From positions 4,278,001-4,342,000 of the forward strand of contig NZ_CP048882.1 in assembly GCF_015910445.1 (NCBI RefSeq): DNA of 64,000 nucleotides. The letters are read 5' to 3'. Below are positions 1-8,846 of the stretch, piece by piece; positions within the stretch are counted from its first letter, which is position 1; each line of letters starts with the position of its first letter. Both the position numbers and the translations under genes were made by a program. The notes beneath the pieces were generated by a model. It ran no database searches, had not been told where the DNA came from, and saw nothing but the letters and a program-made list of their open reading frames with translations. Source of the DNA: Streptomyces bathyalis. Its GTDB lineage: Bacteria; Actinomycetota; Actinomycetes; Streptomycetales; Streptomycetaceae.

Positions 1-819
1 GTCACCGCCGAGCACGGTCAGCTGCCCCACGGCAACTCCCGCCCCGGCCGCCGCCAGCAGGGCGACGGCGGGTGAGACGAGCGGCGGCAGTGGCAGCGCG
101 CGGGCCAGGGCGGCGACTGCCACGGCGGCAGCGCCGGCTGTCACCGCGTCTGCGGACGCCGCGTCGAGAGAGGCGAGGTAGCCGGCCGCGACCACGGTCA
201 GAGCGGTGGAGGTGAACGCGGCCGTCAGCGCGTAGAGCCGCTCGTCGGGGCCGGACTGGTTGCGCAGATGGAGCACGACGGTCAGCACGCACCACAGGCC
301 GAGCGTGCCGATGATCACGGATGGCGCGTGGCCGCTGTCGGCCAGCAGCAGGGAGGCGTCCGTCGCCACCCCCGCGAGGAAGGCGAGCGCGATGCCCTGA
401 CGCGCGGGCCACATCCCGTTCAGACGGAACCACCCCGCCGCCGTCACCGCCTGGAGCAGCGCGACGGCGACGGCCAGCGCGGCCTCGCCGATCTGGGCGG
501 CTCCTGCCACCAGGAGGGCGAGCGCCGTGGTCACGGCCGCGGGCAGCAGCCCGGGAGCGATGAGCGGCGACCCCTTGGAGCGGGTCGCGGGGGCGCCCGT
601 GCGGGCGGCGGCACCTGTGGCGGTGGCCGTGGCGGCGACGGCGGACGGCAGCGGCTGGGACTGCGACCGGGGCTGCGGCTGTGCCTGCGACCGGGACTGG
701 GACCGAAATTGGGGCTGGGACTGGGAGTACGAGCCGGGACGCGGGTGGGGCTGCGGGTGCGGGCGGCCTTGCGGCTGCTGGTGCTGCGCGCCCGTGCGGG
801 AGTGGGAGTTGTCGCTCAC
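1..819 (-). CDS. Integral membrane protein of unknown function (3' end outside window)
   Basis: A minus-strand reading frame starts at GTG (817-819) and runs off the left edge, leaving 273 residues. The first ~60 residues are an unusual Gln/Pro/Ser/Arg-rich tail with repeated Q-P and S-Q steps, which is probably disordered and cytoplasmic. From about residue 75 the chain becomes a series of Ala/Leu/Val-rich hydrophobic segments, several of them long enough to span the membrane. I recognise no catalytic motif. The start overlaps the stop of the upstream MoaD-like gene in a GTGA arrangement, so the two are probably co-transcribed and translationally coupled. The protein lies in the plasma membrane; its role is unknown and the missing C-terminus limits what can be said. 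Confidence 0.75.
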   Translation of the reverse strand, partial: MSDNSHSRTGAQHQQPQGRPHPQPHPRPGSYSQSQPQFRSQSRSQAQPQPRSQSQPLPSAVAATATATGAAARTGAPATRSKGSPLIAPGLLPAAVTTALALLVAGAAQIGEAALAVAVALLQAVTAAGWFRLNGMWPARQGIALAFLAGVATDASLLLADSGHAPSVIIGTLGLWCVLTVVLHLRNQSGPDERLYALTAAFTSTALTVVAAGYLASLDAASADAVTAGAAAVAVAALARALPLPPLVSPAVALLAAAGAGVAVGQLTVLGGD

Positions 820-1082
820 GCGGCACCCCCGGCGAACGGCGGGAGCACCTCGACGGTGCCGCCGTCGCTCAGCACCACCGCGTCGTGTGCGCGCTTGCCG
901 ACGGACCGGCCGTCCACGAGAAAGGAGCAGCGCAGCAGTACGCGGGCGAAGTCCGGGCTCTCGGTGTGACGTTCGCGGGCGCTGTCCAGCGCGTCGGCGA
1001 GCGTCCCCGCCTCGTAGTGCTCCTCGGCCGTACCGGCCGCGGCTTTCGCCGCCGCCCAGTAACGGATCGTGCCACTCGCCAT
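816..1082 (-). CDS. MoaD/ThiS-family ubiquitin-like sulfur carrier protein
   Basis: This 88-residue protein has the size and end of a beta-grasp sulfur carrier. It finishes V-E-V-L-P-P-F-A-G-G-A-A, with the Gly-Gly that family members use for C-terminal adenylation and thiocarboxylate formation, here followed by two extra alanines. The family feeds sulfur to molybdopterin, thiamine or cysteine synthesis; which of these applies is not shown by the neighbours, because no moaE, thiG or cysM is adjacent. The extra residues after Gly-Gly would have to be trimmed, or may mark a divergent member. The stop overlaps the start of the downstream membrane-protein gene. The ATG at 1080-1082 fits the family start (M-A-S-G-T-I-R-Y-W). 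Confidence 0.85.
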   Translation of the reverse strand: MASGTIRYWAAAKAAAGTAEEHYEAGTLADALDSARERHTESPDFARVLLRCSFLVDGRSVGKRAHDAVVLSDGGTVEVLPPFAGGAA

Positions 1083-1230
1083 CGTGGGTCCTGCCCTCTC
1101 AGCCTGTCCGTCCCGCGGGACCGCGCCGTGCTGCCGTCCCGTCCGTCCCTGCCGGACCGCGTCCTGCCGTCGGCCGAACGGGACGGTCGGACGGTCCGTT
1201 CGTACGGATCGCGCGTTGTTGCGCGACCCA

Positions 1231-2181
1231 TCATGCCGGGCCGGCGGAGGGATCCGGCCACCGATGGCCGACCCAGCTGCCGATCCGGTGCAGGAGTTCG
1301 GGCTCCGCGGCGTTCTCGGCGTGACCGAAGCCCTCGACGAGCCACAGCTCGGTGCACTCCGGATCGCCCGCCGCGGCAAGGGAGTTGGGGTGGTCGACGG
1401 GGAAGTACGGGTCCTGGTCGCCATGGACGACGAGCAGGGGGGTCGGCGCGAGCAGCGGTGCGGCGGCCACGGGGGAGAGCGGCACCGGGTCCCAGTCGCG
1501 GGGGTGGATGCGCGTGCGAAGCCCGTAGCGGGAGACGAGCCGCCCCACGGGCCTCTGGATCACCCAGTGCAGCCGCCGCATCGGAGCGGTCCCCTTGTAG
1601 TACCAGCGTGCCGGTGCGCTCACGGCCACCACCGCGTCGGAGTGCTCGGCCGCACCGGGCCGCCCGGCGCCGGCGGGCTCCGTGCCGGATCGTGCGCCTG
1701 TGCGCCCCTCGTGCTCCTCGGGACGGTGGAGCGCCCCGTGCCGGACGACGACGGAGCCGCCCATCGAGAAGCCGACCGTCGCCACCCGGGCGTGACCGAG
1801 GGAGCGGGCCCAGGCCACCGCCGCCGCAAGATCGAGGACCTCGAGATCGCCGACCGTCGAGTGACCGCCGGAGCCGCCGTGCCCGCGGAACGAGAAGGTG
1901 ATCACCGCTGCGTACTGCGTGAACACCTGGACGGCCCGGCGGACGGCCGGCCGGTCGACCGAACCGCTGAAGCCGTGCGCCAGCACGATCGCACCCGGGG
2001 CCTGTGCGCTTCCGCCGGGGCCCGCGCCGCCTGCGTACGGGTCGTACGCGGCCTCGATCCGCACCCCGTCGGAGGTCCGCAGCACGGCGTGCCGGCGTAC
2101 GTCCGGAACGCCGACGGCGTCACCCACGGTGCGGGCATCGGCACCGGAGCGAGCGAACTCACACTCCGCATCGTCACCCAT
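1231..2181 (-). CDS. Alpha/beta hydrolase, lysophospholipase/esterase-like
   Basis: A 316-residue cytoplasmic alpha/beta-hydrolase fold protein. The oxyanion strand reads L-A-H-G-F-S-G-S, the nucleophile elbow is G-F-S-M-G-G, the acid probably lies in H-G-D-Q-D-P-Y-F-P, and the last His in E-G-F-G-H-A-E, so the Ser-Asp-His triad appears complete. An Ala/Gly-rich insertion after the nucleophile helix looks like a lid. The ATG at 2179-2181 is chosen because the sequence before it is Arg-rich and lacks fold features. The substrate cannot be read from sequence. The gene is divergent from glnR, with about 155 bp between their starts, so their promoters share this space. Confidence 0.85.
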   Translation of the reverse strand: MGDDAECEFARSGADARTVGDAVGVPDVRRHAVLRTSDGVRIEAAYDPYAGGAGPGGSAQAPGAIVLAHGFSGSVDRPAVRRAVQVFTQYAAVITFSFRGHGGSGGHSTVGDLEVLDLAAAVAWARSLGHARVATVGFSMGGSVVVRHGALHRPEEHEGRTGARSGTEPAGAGRPGAAEHSDAVVAVSAPARWYYKGTAPMRRLHWVIQRPVGRLVSRYGLRTRIHPRDWDPVPLSPVAAAPLLAPTPLLVVHGDQDPYFPVDHPNSLAAAGDPECTELWLVEGFGHAENAAEPELLHRIGSWVGHRWPDPSAGPA

Positions 2182-2336
2182 GTCCGCTATTCTGCTTGGA
2201 GTGAAGGATCCGGGCAGCGCCGCCCCCGGGTCCTTTTGTGCTTTCCGGAGCGCCAGTGGCTTCAGGAGCGCATACGTACGAAGCAGTGCCGAGCCGTACC
2301 GAAGTCCCTCCGGGACCGAGGAAGGATCTGACTGAC

Positions 2337-3116
2337 GTGAGTTCGCTACTCCTGCTGACGAACGCCCTCCAGCCCTCCACCGAAGTGCTCCCCGCGCTCG
2401 GTCTGCTGCTGCACAACGTGCGCGTGGCACCCGCCGAGGGACCGACTCTCGTGAACACCCCCGGCGCCGACGCCATCCTCATCGACGGCCGCCGCGACCT
2501 GCCGCAGGTGCGCTCGCTGTGCCAGCTGCTGCAGCAGACGGGCCCCGGCTGTCCGCTGATCCTCATCGTCACCGAGGGCGGTCTCGCCGCCGTGACCGCG
2601 GACTGGGGCGTCGACGACGTGCTCCTGGAGAGCGCCGGCCCCGCCGAGGTCGAGGCAAGGCTGCGTCTGGGCATCGGCCGCTTGCAGGGCAGCGCGGACG
2701 ACGAGCCGACCGAGATCCGCAACGGCGACCTCTCCGTCGACGAGGCCACCTACAGCGCGAAGCTGAAGGGACGGGTCCTGGACCTGACCTTCAAGGAGTT
2801 CGAGCTGCTGAAGTACCTGGCGCAGCACCCGGGCCGCGTCTTCACCCGTGCCCAGCTGCTCCAGGAGGTGTGGGGCTACGACTACTTCGGCGGCACCCGC
2901 ACCGTGGACGTCCACGTACGGAGGCTGCGCGCGAAGCTCGGCCCCGAGCACGAGTCGCTGATCGGCACCGTCCGCAACGTCGGCTACCGCTTCGTCTCCC
3001 CGGAGAAGGACGCGAAGAAGACGCCGCAGGAGAAGCAGGCGAAGGCCGACGCACGCGCCGTCACCGACGAGGCCACCCGTCTCGTGCGCGAGGCCGCGGG
3101 GGACGGTGCCGGCTGA
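2337..3116 (+). CDS. glnR: GlnR, nitrogen-assimilation transcriptional regulator (orphan OmpR-type)
   Basis: A 259-residue OmpR/PhoB-type regulator with no partner kinase. The N-terminal domain (about 1-115) begins [16 protein letters not shown] and carries the I-D-G-R-R-D-L-P signature I recognise from Streptomyces GlnR. D50 sits at the receiver aspartate position, but the usual acidic pocket is missing, consistent with the established view that GlnR works without Asp phosphorylation. The winged helix (about 140-230) contains [13 protein letters not shown] and ends V-G-Y-R-F-V. GlnR controls glnA, glnII, amtB and other ammonium genes, none of which is in this window. The GTG at 2337 gives the family N-terminus. 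A charged Lys/Glu tail follows the DNA-binding domain. Confidence 0.95.
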   Translation: MSSLLLLTNALQPSTEVLPALGLLLHNVRVAPAEGPTLVNTPGADAILIDGRRDLPQVRSLCQLLQQTGPGCPLILIVTEGGLAAVTADWGVDDVLLESAGPAEVEARLRLGIGRLQGSADDEPTEIRNGDLSVDEATYSAKLKGRVLDLTFKEFELLKYLAQHPGRVFTRAQLLQEVWGYDYFGGTRTVDVHVRRLRAKLGPEHESLIGTVRNVGYRFVSPEKDAKKTPQEKQAKADARAVTDEATRLVREAAGDGAG

Positions 3117-3284
3117 CGGGCGGCTGAGCCCGCCGGGGGGAGCGGGCGGAGTGCCCGTGTGCCGGCCCCGCCGAGGACCTGCGGGCGCACCTGCGAAGCA
3201 GCCGGTGGGCGGGCTCCCGGGGCGGCCGGGGCCGGAACCATGAGGCCCCTGAAGCGCCAAATGCTTCCCGCGTAGACTGCCCGG

Positions 3285-4322
3285 GTGGCCAGGGTGACGC
3301 GGGACGATGTGGCAAGGCTTGCGGGTACGTCGACCGCGGTTGTCAGCTATGTGATCAACAACGGGCCGAGACCCGTCGCACCGGCCACGCGTGAGCGCGT
3401 GCTGGCAGCCATCAAGGAGCTCGGCTACCGGCCGGACAGGGTCGCGCAGGCGATGGCCTCGCGCCGCACCGACCTCATAGGTCTCATCGTCCCCGACGCC
3501 CGGCAGCCCTTCTTCGCCGAGCTCGCACACGCCGTCGAGCAGGCCGCCGCCGAGCGCGGAAAGATGGTCCTCGTCGGCAACTCCGACTACCTCGACGAGC
3601 GCGAGGTGCACTACCTGCGGGCCTTCCTGGGGATGCGCGTCTCCGGCCTGATCCTCATCAGCCAGGGTCCCAGCGAGCACGCCGCGGTGGAGATCGACGC
3701 CTGGGACGCCCGCGTCGTGCTGCTGCACCGCCGCCCCGAGGCCATCGACGACGTGGCGGTCGTGCTCGACGACGTCGGCGGTGCGCAGCTCGCCACCCGC
3801 CATCTGCTGGAACACGGCCACGAGTACGTGGCCTGTCTGGGCGGCATCGACTCGACGCCCGAATCCGGCGACCCGGTCACCGACCACGTCGAGGGCTGGT
3901 CCCGTGCCATGGAGGAGGCCGGCCGTTCCGTCGAGGGCCGCCTCTTCCAGGCCCCGTACAACCGCTACGACACCTACCGGCTGGCGCTGGAGCTGCTGGG
4001 CCGCCCCGACCGTCCCACCGCCGTCTTCTGCGCCACCGACGACCAGGCGTTCGGCGTGCTGCGCGCGGCGCGCGAACTCGGCCTGGACGTTCCGCAGGAC
4101 CTGGCGGTCGCCGGCTTCGACGACGTGAAGGAGGCGGGTCTGACGGACCCACCCCTCACCACTGTCGGCTCCGACCGCGAGGGCATGGCGAAGGCCGCCG
4201 TCGACCTGGTGCTGGACGACGGGCTGCGAGTCGCCGGATCCCAGCGGCAGCGGGTTCGGCAGTTCCCGGCCGGGCTCGTCGTGCGGCGCTCGTGCGGGTG
4301 CGGGGAACCCCCGCGCCGCTGA
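3285..4322 (+). CDS. LacI-family transcriptional repressor
   Basis: This 345-residue protein opens with a LacI helix-turn-helix ([20 protein letters not shown]) and the hinge-helix region [13 protein letters not shown]. It continues as a periplasmic-binding-protein-like effector domain to about residue 330, with V-A-G-F-D-D near residue 275. It should bind a palindromic operator and release it on binding a sugar or similar ligand. No sugar transport or catabolic operon is adjacent, so the target is unknown and may be distant. Its C-terminus has a Cys-X-Cys (S-C-G-C-G) whose meaning is unclear. The GTG at 3285 is the only start that keeps a complete HTH. Confidence 0.9.
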   Translation: MARVTRDDVARLAGTSTAVVSYVINNGPRPVAPATRERVLAAIKELGYRPDRVAQAMASRRTDLIGLIVPDARQPFFAELAHAVEQAAAERGKMVLVGNSDYLDEREVHYLRAFLGMRVSGLILISQGPSEHAAVEIDAWDARVVLLHRRPEAIDDVAVVLDDVGGAQLATRHLLEHGHEYVACLGGIDSTPESGDPVTDHVEGWSRAMEEAGRSVEGRLFQAPYNRYDTYRLALELLGRPDRPTAVFCATDDQAFGVLRAARELGLDVPQDLAVAGFDDVKEAGLTDPPLTTVGSDREGMAKAAVDLVLDDGLRVAGSQRQRVRQFPAGLVVRRSCGCGEPPRR

Positions 4323-4437
4323 CAGCTCCCTCACCGCTTCCCCGGCTCTCCGCTTCCCCGCGCCACTTCCGCGCACCGCTCCTTCAGCCCTCCGGCCCGC
4401 ACGCCTGCCCTGTGACACGACTGACACGGCTTCCGCG

Positions 4438-4452
4438 CTCGCACAGTGCGAG
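4438..4452. promoter_or_regulatory. Palindrome just upstream of the response-regulator gene
   Basis: The sequence CTCGCAC-A-GTGCGAG is a perfect 7-bp inverted repeat around one base. It ends 10 bp before the ATG of the response-regulator gene at 4463, so it overlaps the start region. A bound protein, or a short hairpin in the mRNA leader, could act here. Which of these applies, and whether it is autoregulatory, is inference. Confidence 0.35.
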
Positions 4453-4462
4453 GCTTGAGCGC

Positions 4463-5221
4463 ATGGTGGCCATGAAGGTGCTGATCGTCGACGACGAGCC
4501 GGCCGTCCGGGACGCGCTGCGCCGCAGCCTCACCTTCGAGGGCTACGGGACCGAACTCGCCGGGGACGGACTCGAGGCCCTGGAGAAGACGGCGTCCTAC
4601 GAACCGGACCTGATCCTGCTCGACGTGCTGATGCCGCGCATGGACGGGCTGACCGTCGCCCGCCGACTGCGCGACGGGGGCAGGCGCACGCCGATCCTGA
4701 TGCTGACGGCCAGGGACACGGTCGGCGACCGCGTCACGGGCCTCGACGCCGGAGCGGACGACTATCTCGTCAAGCCCTTCGAGCTGGACGAGCTGCTGGC
4801 GCGCATACGGGCGCTGCTGCGGCGCACCTCGTACGCGCAGCAGCAGGCCGGTGCGGGCACCGGGGCCGACGGAGGACCGGGCGCGAGCGGTGCTTCCCCC
4901 GGCCGTGCCGGCACCGAGTCCCTGGCCTTCGGCGATCTGCGCATGGACCTCGGAACGATGGAGGTGACGAGGGGCCCGCGCACGGTCGAGCTGAGCCGCA
5001 CCGAGTACACGCTGCTGGAGATGTTCCTCGCTCACCCGCGCCAGGTGCTCACGCGCGAACAGATCCTGAAGTCGGTCTGGGGCTTCGACTTCGAACCGTC
5101 GTCCAACTCCCTGGACGTGTACGTGATGTATCTGCGCCGCAAGACCGAGGCCGGGGGTGAGTCCCGCCTCGTGCACACGGTGCGCGGCGTCGGCTACGTC
5201 CTCAAGGACGACGCGGCGTGA
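4463..5221 (+). CDS. OmpR-family response regulator
   Basis: A 252-residue DNA-binding response regulator. The receiver domain (about 4-118) has the acidic pair in I-V-D-D-E-P, the phospho-acceptor D54 in L-L-D-V-L-M-P, the Thr in M-L-T-A-R and Lys in V-K-P-F. An Ala/Gly linker of about 30 residues leads to a winged helix (about 155-248) ending R-G-V-G-Y-V-L. Its stop overlaps the GTG of the kinase that follows (GTGA), so the pair is translated together and surely works together. ATG 4463 is used; ATG 4472 (M-K-V-L-I-V) is a close alternative. Output genes are unknown, although the repeat at 6694-6710 is a candidate site. Confidence 0.93.
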   Translation: MVAMKVLIVDDEPAVRDALRRSLTFEGYGTELAGDGLEALEKTASYEPDLILLDVLMPRMDGLTVARRLRDGGRRTPILMLTARDTVGDRVTGLDAGADDYLVKPFELDELLARIRALLRRTSYAQQQAGAGTGADGGPGASGASPGRAGTESLAFGDLRMDLGTMEVTRGPRTVELSRTEYTLLEMFLAHPRQVLTREQILKSVWGFDFEPSSNSLDVYVMYLRRKTEAGGESRLVHTVRGVGYVLKDDAA

Positions 5222-6705
5222 GGCAGCCGCGTGCGGCGGGAGCGAAACGCAGGCCCCGGCTCCCGGCTCCGGCGCTGCGCTCCCGGCTGGCCATGCTCGC
5301 GGCGGTCACGGTGGCGCTCGCCGTGGCGGCGTGCGCGACGGCCTGCTGGTTCCTCGTACGGGCGCAGCTGGTCGGTTCGCTGGACGAGTCGCTGCGCAGC
5401 AACAGCCGCGTCGACCCCAGCTTCGTCGTCGGCCAGCTCAGCTCCGGGCAGTGCTCCCCGGCCGACGAGCGTGCCCCGAACCCCTTCGACGCGACGGTCC
5501 AGGTCGTCGACCGGCACGGGAAGAGCTGCGTCATCGTGGGCAGCAGGGTCGAGGTCTCGCGGGGCGACGAACGCGTGGCGGAGCACCGGCAGGACGAGTC
5601 GGTGCACACCGCCCGCAGCGAGGACGGCTCCGGGCCCGACTACCGGGTGCTGACCACGCCCGTCGAGGGCACCGACGTGGCCGTCTCGGTGGCGCGGCCG
5701 CTGACGGAGACCGACAGGTCGCTTCGGAACCTCGCCCTGATCCTCGCGCTGGTCGGCGGCACCGGCGTGCTCGCGGCCGCGGGTGCGGGCGTCGTGCTGG
5801 CGCGGGCGGGGCTGCGGCCCGTGGACCGGCTCACGGGTGCCGTCGAGCACATCGCCCGCACGGAGGACCTCGGCGTGAGCATCCCCGCCGAGGGCGACGA
5901 CGAGATCGCCCGGCTGTCCCGCTCGTTCAACTCGATGACCGAGGCGCTGGCCTCCTCGCGCGAGCTCCAGCAGCAGCTGATCGCCGACGCGGGGCACGAA
6001 CTGCGCACGCCGCTGACCTCGCTGCGTACCAACATCGAACTGCTCGTACGGAGCGAGGAGACGGGCCGCTCGCTGCCCGGGGAGGACCGCCGGGCGCTGC
6101 TGGAGTCCGTCAGGGCGCAGATGAGTGAACTGGCCGCGCTCGTCGGTGACTTGCAGGAACTCTCGCGTGAGATGCCGCCCTTCGGCGGCCCCGTCGCGGG
6201 CATCGCGCTGCACGACATCACCGAACGGGCCGCGGAACGCGTGCGGCTGCGCAGCGCCGGCATCACCGTCACGGTGCGCACGGAGCCCTGGTACGTGCGC
6301 GGCGAGCCGGCGGCGCTGGAGCGTTCCGTGGTCAACCTGCTCGACAACGCGGTGAAGTTCAGCCCGGAGGGCGGCAGCGTCGAGGCCGTACTGAGCGGGG
6401 GCAGGCTGTGGGTGCGCGATCACGGTCCGGGCGTCGCGGACGACGAACTCCCTTATGTCTTCGACCGGTTCTGGCGCTCGCCGTCGGCGCGGAGCCTGCC
6501 CGGGTCTGGGCTCGGGCTGTCCATCGTGGCGCGTACGGCGAGGCAGTCGGGCGGTGAGGTCGCGCTGGAGCCGGCGGAGGGCGGCGGCACGGTGGCCGTG
6601 CTGGACCTGCCCGGATCGCCGGAGCCGGAATCCGAGGACGAGGCCGATCAGGAGGACGGTGGCGGCACGGGACCGCCCGGAGGGTCAAGCTTGACTTCAA
6701 CTTAA
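5218..6705 (+). CDS. Membrane sensor histidine kinase
   Basis: A 495-residue sensor kinase. One membrane segment lies near residues 22-48 and a second near 172-197, enclosing an extracellular sensor of about 120 residues that contains two cysteines (near 79 and 104) which could pair. A HAMP linker follows, then the HisKA box [12 protein letters not shown] with H260 as the phosphorylation site, the N box N-L-L-D-N-A-V-K, and G boxes D-H-G-P-G-V and G-S-G-L-G-L-S-I-V. It phosphorylates the regulator encoded just upstream. The stimulus cannot be deduced. The C-terminal 30 residues are acidic and low complexity. Confidence 0.93.
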   Translation: MRQPRAAGAKRRPRLPAPALRSRLAMLAAVTVALAVAACATACWFLVRAQLVGSLDESLRSNSRVDPSFVVGQLSSGQCSPADERAPNPFDATVQVVDRHGKSCVIVGSRVEVSRGDERVAEHRQDESVHTARSEDGSGPDYRVLTTPVEGTDVAVSVARPLTETDRSLRNLALILALVGGTGVLAAAGAGVVLARAGLRPVDRLTGAVEHIARTEDLGVSIPAEGDDEIARLSRSFNSMTEALASSRELQQQLIADAGHELRTPLTSLRTNIELLVRSEETGRSLPGEDRRALLESVRAQMSELAALVGDLQELSREMPPFGGPVAGIALHDITERAAERVRLRSAGITVTVRTEPWYVRGEPAALERSVVNLLDNAVKFSPEGGSVEAVLSGGRLWVRDHGPGVADDELPYVFDRFWRSPSARSLPGSGLGLSIVARTARQSGGEVALEPAEGGGTVAVLDLPGSPEPESEDEADQEDGGGTGPPGGSSLTST

Positions 6706-6710
6706 CTTCA
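6694..6710 (+). promoter_or_regulatory. 11-bp-period direct repeat, possible OmpR-type operator
   Basis: ACTTCA-ACTTA-ACTTCA places two identical hexamers exactly 11 bp apart. They overlap the kinase stop codon and lie about 90 bp ahead of the reductase start. OmpR-type regulators typically bind direct repeats with this helical period, so the preceding regulator is a candidate ligand. The AT-rich stretch also stands out against its GC-rich surroundings. Function is inferred. Confidence 0.35.
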
Positions 6711-6796
6711 TGTCTGAGCCTGGGTCTGTCACTCGCGGCAGCCGCACGTCACGGCGTGCGCGTCCGGAGCCGCGTCCGAGAAGAGGGAGCAGACCC

Positions 6797-7534
6797 ATGC
6801 CAGGCACAGCAGCAAATGCGGCGAGCGCGGCAAAGACGGCGAGCACGGCAATGACGGCGAGCACGGCCGACGCGTCGGGCGGGACGGAAACCGAGGAAGG
6901 AACGGTAGGCACCCCCGGCGGGCCGGAGCGGACCGGCGGACCGCTGCGCCTGGCCGTCATCGTCGGCAGCGTCAGGGCCGGCCGGTTCGGACCGGTGGTC
7001 TCGGCATGGTTCGCCGAGGAGGCGCGCAAGTACGGCGCCTACGACGTCGACGTCATCGACCTCGCCGAGGCGGAACACGAACTGCCCGTCGCCTTCCCGG
7101 AGTTCGGCGAACCGCTGCCGCCCGCGGTGAAGGCCGTGCACAGCGGGCTGTCCCGCAGGCTCGCAGCCGCGGACGTCTTCGTGATCGTCACTCCCGAGTA
7201 CAACCACAGCTTCCCGGCCCCGCTGAAGAACACCATCGACTGGTTCCGCGACGAGTGGCAGGCCAAGCCGGCCGGGTTCGTCTCGTACGGCGGAATGGCG
7301 GGCGGCCAGCGTGCAGTGGAGCATCTGCGGCCGGTCTTCGCCGAACTGCACGCCGTCACCGTCCGCGAGACGCTCAGCTTCCACATGGCCTGGGAACGAT
7401 TCGACAAGGACGGCCGCCCCCGCGACGAGGAGGGCAGCACGGCCGCCGCCAAGGGGATGCTGCGGCAGCTGGAGTGGTGGGGGAGCGCGTTGCGTGAGGC
7501 CCGCGCCAAGTTCCCCTACGGATCCGCTGCTTGA
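6797..7534 (+). CDS. NADPH-dependent FMN reductase (flavodoxin-fold quinone reductase)
   Basis: A 245-residue protein whose core (from about residue 50) is a flavodoxin-like NAD(P)H:FMN/quinone reductase. The phosphate loop region reads V-I-V-G-S-V-R-A-G-R-F-G, and the flavin contact region T-P-E-Y-N-H-S-F-P-A-P-L-K-N is diagnostic of the family. It probably reduces quinones or flavins in the cytoplasm. The first ~45 residues are Ala/Thr/Ser-rich and disordered. ATG 6797 is preferred because an AGAAGAGGGAG ribosome-binding site lies just upstream; an in-frame start at 6710 would overlap the repeat element. It follows a two-component pair and may be one of its targets. Confidence 0.88.
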   Translation: MPGTAANAASAAKTASTAMTASTADASGGTETEEGTVGTPGGPERTGGPLRLAVIVGSVRAGRFGPVVSAWFAEEARKYGAYDVDVIDLAEAEHELPVAFPEFGEPLPPAVKAVHSGLSRRLAAADVFVIVTPEYNHSFPAPLKNTIDWFRDEWQAKPAGFVSYGGMAGGQRAVEHLRPVFAELHAVTVRETLSFHMAWERFDKDGRPRDEEGSTAAAKGMLRQLEWWGSALREARAKFPYGSAA

Positions 7535-7549
7535 CGTCGGCCGCGGCCC

Positions 7550-7636
7550 CTTCACCTCCCGCCCGTCACGGACCGGACATCGATCCGGACACGGTTCCGG
7601 CGTTACCGCCGAGTTCGTGACGGGCGGGAGGTGAAG
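7550..7636. terminator. Long inverted repeat with perfect 21-bp arms between the reductase gene and mshD
   Basis: Bases 7550-7570 are the exact reverse complement of 7616-7636, separated by a 45-base spacer that contains its own short inverted pieces around ATCGAT. It lies just after the reductase stop and about 30 bp before mshD, so it probably ends the upstream transcript. The long perfect arms and long loop are unusual for a plain terminator, and a small mobile or regulatory element is possible. Confidence 0.55.
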
Positions 7637-7666
7637 CGCCGCTCGCGTCTCGTAGGGTCGTGTCCC

Positions 7667-8584
7667 ATGAGCGACGTGGTGGTAGTGGACGAGGCGTCGG
7701 CGGAGCTCGTGCGGGACGCGCAGTCGCTGATCGACGAGTCGGCCCGTACGGACGGTCAGTCCCCTCTCTCCGAGCAGGGCAGGCTCCAGCTGCGCGGCGG
7801 ACGGCGCGCCGGCGTGCGGCATCTTCTGCTGCGACAGGACGGCGAACTCGTCGGCTACGCACAGCTCGAGGACACCGACCCCGTCGAGCCGCCCACCGGA
7901 GAGTTCGCGGTGCACCCCTCGCACCGCGGCCGCGGCTACGGGCGTCAGCTCGGGCAGGCGCTGCTGAAGGAGTCCGGCAAGCGGCTGCGCGTGTGGGCGC
8001 ACGGCGGCCACCCCGCCGCACGCCATCTGGCGCAGGTGCTCGGGCTCAGCCTCTTCCGCGAACTGCGCCAGATGCGGCGGCCGTTGAGCGCGGGCGTCGA
8101 CGAAGCCGCTGCTCCCGAGCTGCCGGAGCCGGTGCTCCCTCGGGGGGTCACGCTGCGCACCTTCCGTCCCGGCGAGGACGACGCGGCGTGGCTGGCGCTG
8201 AACGCCTCGTCCTTCGCGCACCACCCCGAGCAGGGCAGCCTCACCCAGCGCGACCTGGACGACAGGAAGGCCGAGCCCTGGTTCGACCCGTACGGGTTCT
8301 TCCTGGCGGAGCGGGAGGGTGCGCTGGTCGGCTTCCACTGGACGAAGGTGCACAGCGCGGAGCAGCTCGGCGAGGTCTACGTGCTGGGCGTGGCCCCCGA
8401 GGCCCAGGGCACCGGGCTGGGCAAGGCGCTCACCGCCGTCGGTCTGCGCCATCTGGAGCGTGACAGGGGGCTGCCCACGGCGATGCTCTACGTGGACGCG
8501 GACAATTTCGCGGCGGTCAGCGTCTACGAACGGCTGGGGTTCACGACGTACGAGACGGATCTGATGTACCGCACGGAGAGCTGA
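7667..8584 (+). CDS. mshD: Mycothiol synthase MshD (tandem GNAT acetyltransferase)
   Basis: A 305-residue protein of two GNAT domains, the standard MshD architecture. It transfers acetyl from acetyl-CoA to Cys-GlcN-Ins, the last step of mycothiol synthesis in the cytoplasm. The N-terminal domain (about 1-145) has V-H-P-S-H-R-G-R-G-Y-G-R-Q-L-G. The C-terminal domain (about 155-305) has V-A-P-E-A-Q-G-T-G-L-G-K-A-L and ends with the familiar N-F-A-A-V-S-V-Y-E-R-L-G-F. The length matches the family. The start is ATG 7667; the upstream hairpin lies within about 30 bp and leaves little promoter space, so transcription may begin inside it or read through. mshA lies about 7 kb downstream. Confidence 0.93.
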   Translation: MSDVVVVDEASAELVRDAQSLIDESARTDGQSPLSEQGRLQLRGGRRAGVRHLLLRQDGELVGYAQLEDTDPVEPPTGEFAVHPSHRGRGYGRQLGQALLKESGKRLRVWAHGGHPAARHLAQVLGLSLFRELRQMRRPLSAGVDEAAAPELPEPVLPRGVTLRTFRPGEDDAAWLALNASSFAHHPEQGSLTQRDLDDRKAEPWFDPYGFFLAEREGALVGFHWTKVHSAEQLGEVYVLGVAPEAQGTGLGKALTAVGLRHLERDRGLPTAMLYVDADNFAAVSVYERLGFTTYETDLMYRTES

Positions 8585-8846
8585 GCGCTTCCCCTGGCCC
8601 CGGTGGCGGCCGGGAGCCCCTTCGCGGCTGTCCCGGCGCCGCGTTCCCGGCGCCGCGGTGACCTGCCGGATCCCGGTGCGGGAGCCGCGACGCCCCGCGG
8701 ATTGTGCCGGTGGTGTGCCGCTCGCCCAGCGGCCATGTGCGCGTAACCGCTGATTAAGACTGGCTTGTGAGCATCACGGAATGCAGCTCCCCGGCCGTCG
8801 CTTCCGCGCCCCTACCGCAGTCGCCGGTGCGGGGAACAATGGAGTG

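Noticed and set aside
2346-4427. Very long minus-strand open frame opposite glnR and the LacI gene
   Set aside because: It is a high-GC mirror frame; the opposite strand encodes proteins with clear family motifs.
8590-8846. PHO box upstream of ppk
   Set aside because: ppk is usually PhoP-controlled in Streptomyces, but no GTTCACC-type 11-bp repeat set could be read with confidence here.
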